From assembly GCA_040757575.1 (NCBI GenBank), contig JBFLXA010000005.1, positions 134,969 to 198,968 on the forward strand: DNA of 64,000 nucleotides, in the 5' to 3' direction. The DNA comes from PFJX01 sp040757575 (GTDB taxonomy: Bacteria; Pseudomonadota; Gammaproteobacteria; Burkholderiales; Thiobacillaceae). Below, piece after piece: positions 61,809 through 64,000 of this stretch. A program made the position numbers and the translations under genes. The first letter of the stretch is position 1. Each line of letters opens with the position of its first letter. The notes beneath the pieces were generated by a model. That model was not told where the DNA came from. It searched no databases and was given only the letters and a program-made list of their open reading frames with translations.

Positions 61809-63871
61809 GCTTCGCGACGCAGACGGGAGCCGGGACGCAGGGCCAGCCAGGCCAGGGGCAGCAGCATCAGCAGGGTCCAGCCGTCCAGGGCACCGCTGCC
61901 TGAGTGGCTGGCCCGGCTGCCAGGGTACAGGGGCTGCTGGCTGTCCACCCGGCGGGAGACGGGGCCGGCCTGGGCCCGATGCTGCCGGGCGGCTTCTTCC
62001 AGGACCACCCGGTCCCGGTTGTGGCGCTGGATGCCCCGGGCGGCGAACTGTTCTTCCCGCAGTACCACCATGGCGGTGTAGTCGGTGACCAGGCCGTATT
62101 CCAGGGCCAGGTCCGTGGCGGCGCGCTTCAGGTCAGCTTGCCCACCGAAGTCCGCCATCTCCGTCTGCATGTCCTCGATGCTGGCGTAGGCCCACAGGCG
62201 TTCCAGTTCCGGGTTGGCCGCCGACTGGGCGGGGAAGGCAAAACGGGTGCGATAGGTCTTGGCCTGGCCGGAGATGCGCCCGGTCAGTTCCACGTCCGCC
62301 ATGCCGTCGCCCCAGTAGTGGCCCAGGAGGACCAGTTGCTGGCCCCGGTACAGGCTGCCGATTTCCCGGGGGGTGAGGTCCGCCACCTTCACGCCGCTGA
62401 TCTTTACGGCCACGCCGTGGAGGGCTTCGTGGCTCACCTTGCTGACGGCGGTGAGGAGCTGGCCGACGATGTCGTCGCTGTTGGAGATGCTCACGGCAAA
62501 GCCGCCGGAGGCCTGGGTCATTGCTTCCAGCAGGGGCCGGTTGGCGCTGTTGCCCAGGATGAAGGTGAACAGGCGGGTGTCCTTCTTCTTGATGAGTTCA
62601 ATGAATTTGCGTTGGGCGGTTTCGCCTACGTTGGCGACCCCGTCGGTGACCAGCACGATGGCGCTGGTGCGGTCGGCTGCCAGGCTGTCCAGGCCCACTT
62701 CCAGGCCGGCAAACAGGTTGGTGCCGTTGTTGGGCTGGATGCGGGCTACCTCGTCGCTGTACTGTCGTACTGCCTCGGGGGTGGCGTCCACGTAACCCTG
62801 GGTCAATTCCCGGGAGCGGTCGTTGAACAGCACGATGCGGAAGCGGTCGTTGGGGCGCAACTTGGTGAGTGCCCGTTGCACGCCGTCCGCCAGGGTGGCG
62901 TATTTGCCCTGCATGGAGCCGGAGATGTCCAGCACGAACGCCCAGTCACTGCCTTCGGTGATGGGCTTCAGGTCATCGCCGGGGGTGATTGTGAGCATGA
63001 AGGTTCCCCGCTTTCCGGCATCAGGCTTGTTGGTCACCAGGTCCACGCTGCCGGGCAGGCCGGCCTGATGGCGCCAGTAGACCACCAGATCCTTGTCCAG
63101 GTTGAAGGCGGGGGTGCCCTGCTGGGGATTGAAGGCCGGGGCCTGGCTACGGCCTTCCTCCTGGGGGGCTGCGCCAGAAGCCTGGCCGGCAATCTGTTTG
63201 TTGCCTTGGTTGTCGCGCTGGTTATCGATCTGCACCTTCCACTCCCCCGGGCCCACCTGGCTTACCTGGGCCTGGAGGTTATTGGGCAGGCGGAGGGCGT
63301 CCACCGGATAGCCGGATTTCAGATGCAGGTTGAAACTGAAACGGGATTGCACCCGGGTATCGGCTGTCCAGAAGGCCAGTTTCTGTTCATCCACGCCCCC
63401 TTCCTCCAGGGGGTAGACGTAGCGGCCGATGCCGGTATCCACCTGGGCGCGCTGGTAGTAGACCAGCCGGGTGCGGGTGTCCCGGCCGGCCCGCACCGGA
63501 GAAACGCGGATGTCGAAGGTCTTGTAGCTGTCCTTTTCCGTGATACCCGCATCCCGGCCGGCTTGTCTTTCTTCTTCGTAGACCCGGCTGGCTTCCTGTT
63601 TTTCCAGGACTTCGCCGGTCACCGGCTTGCCGTCGATCCACAGGGTGAACTCCCCCACGGCGCCGTGTTCCGGCACGGGGAAGGAATAGATGGCCTCCAG
63701 GTCCCGGTCGTGGGGGTTGTGGAACACCTGTTCCACGGTAGTGACCGCATAGCCGTCCTCGATGACCACTTTCACGTGCTGTTCCTGCAAATTCAGGGGC
63801 GGCAGGCTGCCATCGCTGGGGGTGAGCAGGCCGGCGGCCTGGGCCATACCGCCCACCAACAGGCCGTAACC
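61805..63871 (-). CDS. VIT/vWA surface protein with GlyGly-CTERM tail
   Basis: The start is uncertain: GTG 63871 has GGGGAG at about nine bases, while ATG 63937 gives an odd N terminus. The protein has a VIT domain (about residues 40-170), then a vWA domain with a DISGS MIDAS motif, and a C-terminal SGSG segment, hydrophobic helix and Arg-rich tail, the GlyGly-CTERM signal. The next gene is rhombosortase, with coupled translation. VIT/vWA proteins bind partners or metal on the surface. The signal peptide is weak, with little positive charge at the N terminus, so the start may be disrupted by a frameshift. Confidence 0.8.
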   Translation of the reverse strand, partial: GYGLLVGGMAQAAGLLTPSDGSLPPLNLQEQHVKVVIEDGYAVTTVEQVFHNPHDRDLEAIYSFPVPEHGAVGEFTLWIDGKPVTGEVLEKQEASRVYEEERQAGRDAGITEKDSYKTFDIRVSPVRAGRDTRTRLVYYQRAQVDTGIGRYVYPLEEGGVDEQKLAFWTADTRVQSRFSFNLHLKSGYPVDALRLPNNLQAQVSQVGPGEWKVQIDNQRDNQGNKQIAGQASGAAPQEEGRSQAPAFNPQQGTPAFNLDKDLVVYWRHQAGLPGSVDLVTNKPDAGKRGTFMLTITPGDDLKPITEGSDWAFVLDISGSMQGKYATLADGVQRALTKLRPNDRFRIVLFNDRSRELTQGYVDATPEAVRQYSDEVARIQPNNGTNLFAGLEVGLDSLAADRTSAIVLVTDGVANVGETAQRKFIELIKKKDTRLFTFILGNSANRPLLEAMTQASGGFAVSISNSDDIVGQLLTAVSKVSHEALHGVAVKISGVKVADLTPREIGSLYRGQQLVLLGHYWGDGMADVELTGRISGQAKTYRTRFAFPAQSAANPELERLWAYASIEDMQTEMADFGGQADLKRAATDLALEYGLVTDYTAMVVLREEQFAARGIQRHNRDRVVLEEAARQHRAQAGPVSRRVDSQQPLYPGSRASHSGSGALDGWTLLMLLPLAWLALRPGSRLRREA

Positions 63872-64000
63872 CACGTATATGGACTCCCCCCAAAAGCAAG
63901 AGCGTTGATCGATAAGAATGACCGGGAGGAAACGCATGCAGTCGTATATCCGGCATCTGGAGTGGGTTCTGAATGACCCGTGCCGACATGGAATCTGCCC

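Noticed and set aside
61904..63976. A 690-codon plus-strand frame opposite the VIT/vWA gene
   Set aside because: It lies antisense to a gene with clear domains and shows biased composition typical of GC-rich shadow frames.

Overview
The window is a high-GC chromosomal segment. Its core genes point to a betaproteobacterium, most likely of the Rhodocyclales (Azospira/Dechloromonas-like); this is inferred from gene content and order and no database search was run. Supporting signs are the pyrG-kdsA-eno-ftsB order, zipA next to ligA, LeuA next to a divergent Lrp-type regulator, an SHP/DHC cytochrome cluster, HD-GYP and chemoreceptor genes, and very strong GC codon bias. Most of it looks like ordinary chromosome. 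I found no rRNA, tRNA, CRISPR array, transposase or phage gene.

Layout. 1-10 kb: a metallophosphoesterase cut by the window edge, a Cys-rich lipoprotein, a DUF1134 (EipA-like) protein, a candidate sigma-54 promoter driving a 62-residue protein, a thioredoxin-HEAT protein and a succinate-semialdehyde-type dehydrogenase, then zinc metallopeptidases (YpfJ-like and two M48 proteins around a DUF898 membrane protein). 10-17 kb: a LysR regulator divergent from a TusE/DsrC-like protein and an HPP membrane protein, hypothetical proteins, a DUF4197 protein, a response regulator and a PAS-type chemoreceptor broken by an in-frame stop. 17-27 kb: the housekeeping run pyrG, kdsA, eno, ftsB, zipA, ligA and two tandem galU copies, each preceded by a related short leader ORF. 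27-31 kb: a large hybrid histidine kinase with lower GC than its surroundings.

31-38 kb: a UDG-superfamily protein, rpiA, ilvA, a QseBC-like two-component pair and the DHC/SHP cytochromes with what looks like a relic of their membrane cytochrome b. 38-43 kb: a Sel1 protein, a candidate transcription attenuator with leader peptide ahead of an EamA transporter and an AroQ-type chorismate mutase, then lrp and leuA sharing a palindromic operator. 42.7-49.8 kb (minus strand): an ABC exporter, an outer-membrane lipoprotein-sorting-type protein whose signal region carries a 195-bp in-frame repeat, a beta-barrel protein, a LytS/LytTR-like pair, DUF350 and a transglutaminase-like protease. 50-55 kb: accessory stress/toxin genes (Fic, RES-Xre toxin-antitoxin) and a TetR/DUF1348 pair with twin operators. 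55.6-64 kb: arylamine N-acetyltransferase, a metal-binding chaperone, HD-GYP, a GH19-like lytic enzyme, a MocR regulator, ferredoxin-NADP reductase, and a rhombosortase translationally coupled to its probable GlyGly-CTERM substrate, a VIT/vWA protein.

The least-explained signals are regulatory: the paired galU leader ORFs, the sigma-54 promoter with dyads, and the mutually exclusive hairpins before the EamA gene. The unusual protein is the DsrC/TusE paralogue with Trp where the terminal Cys is expected.
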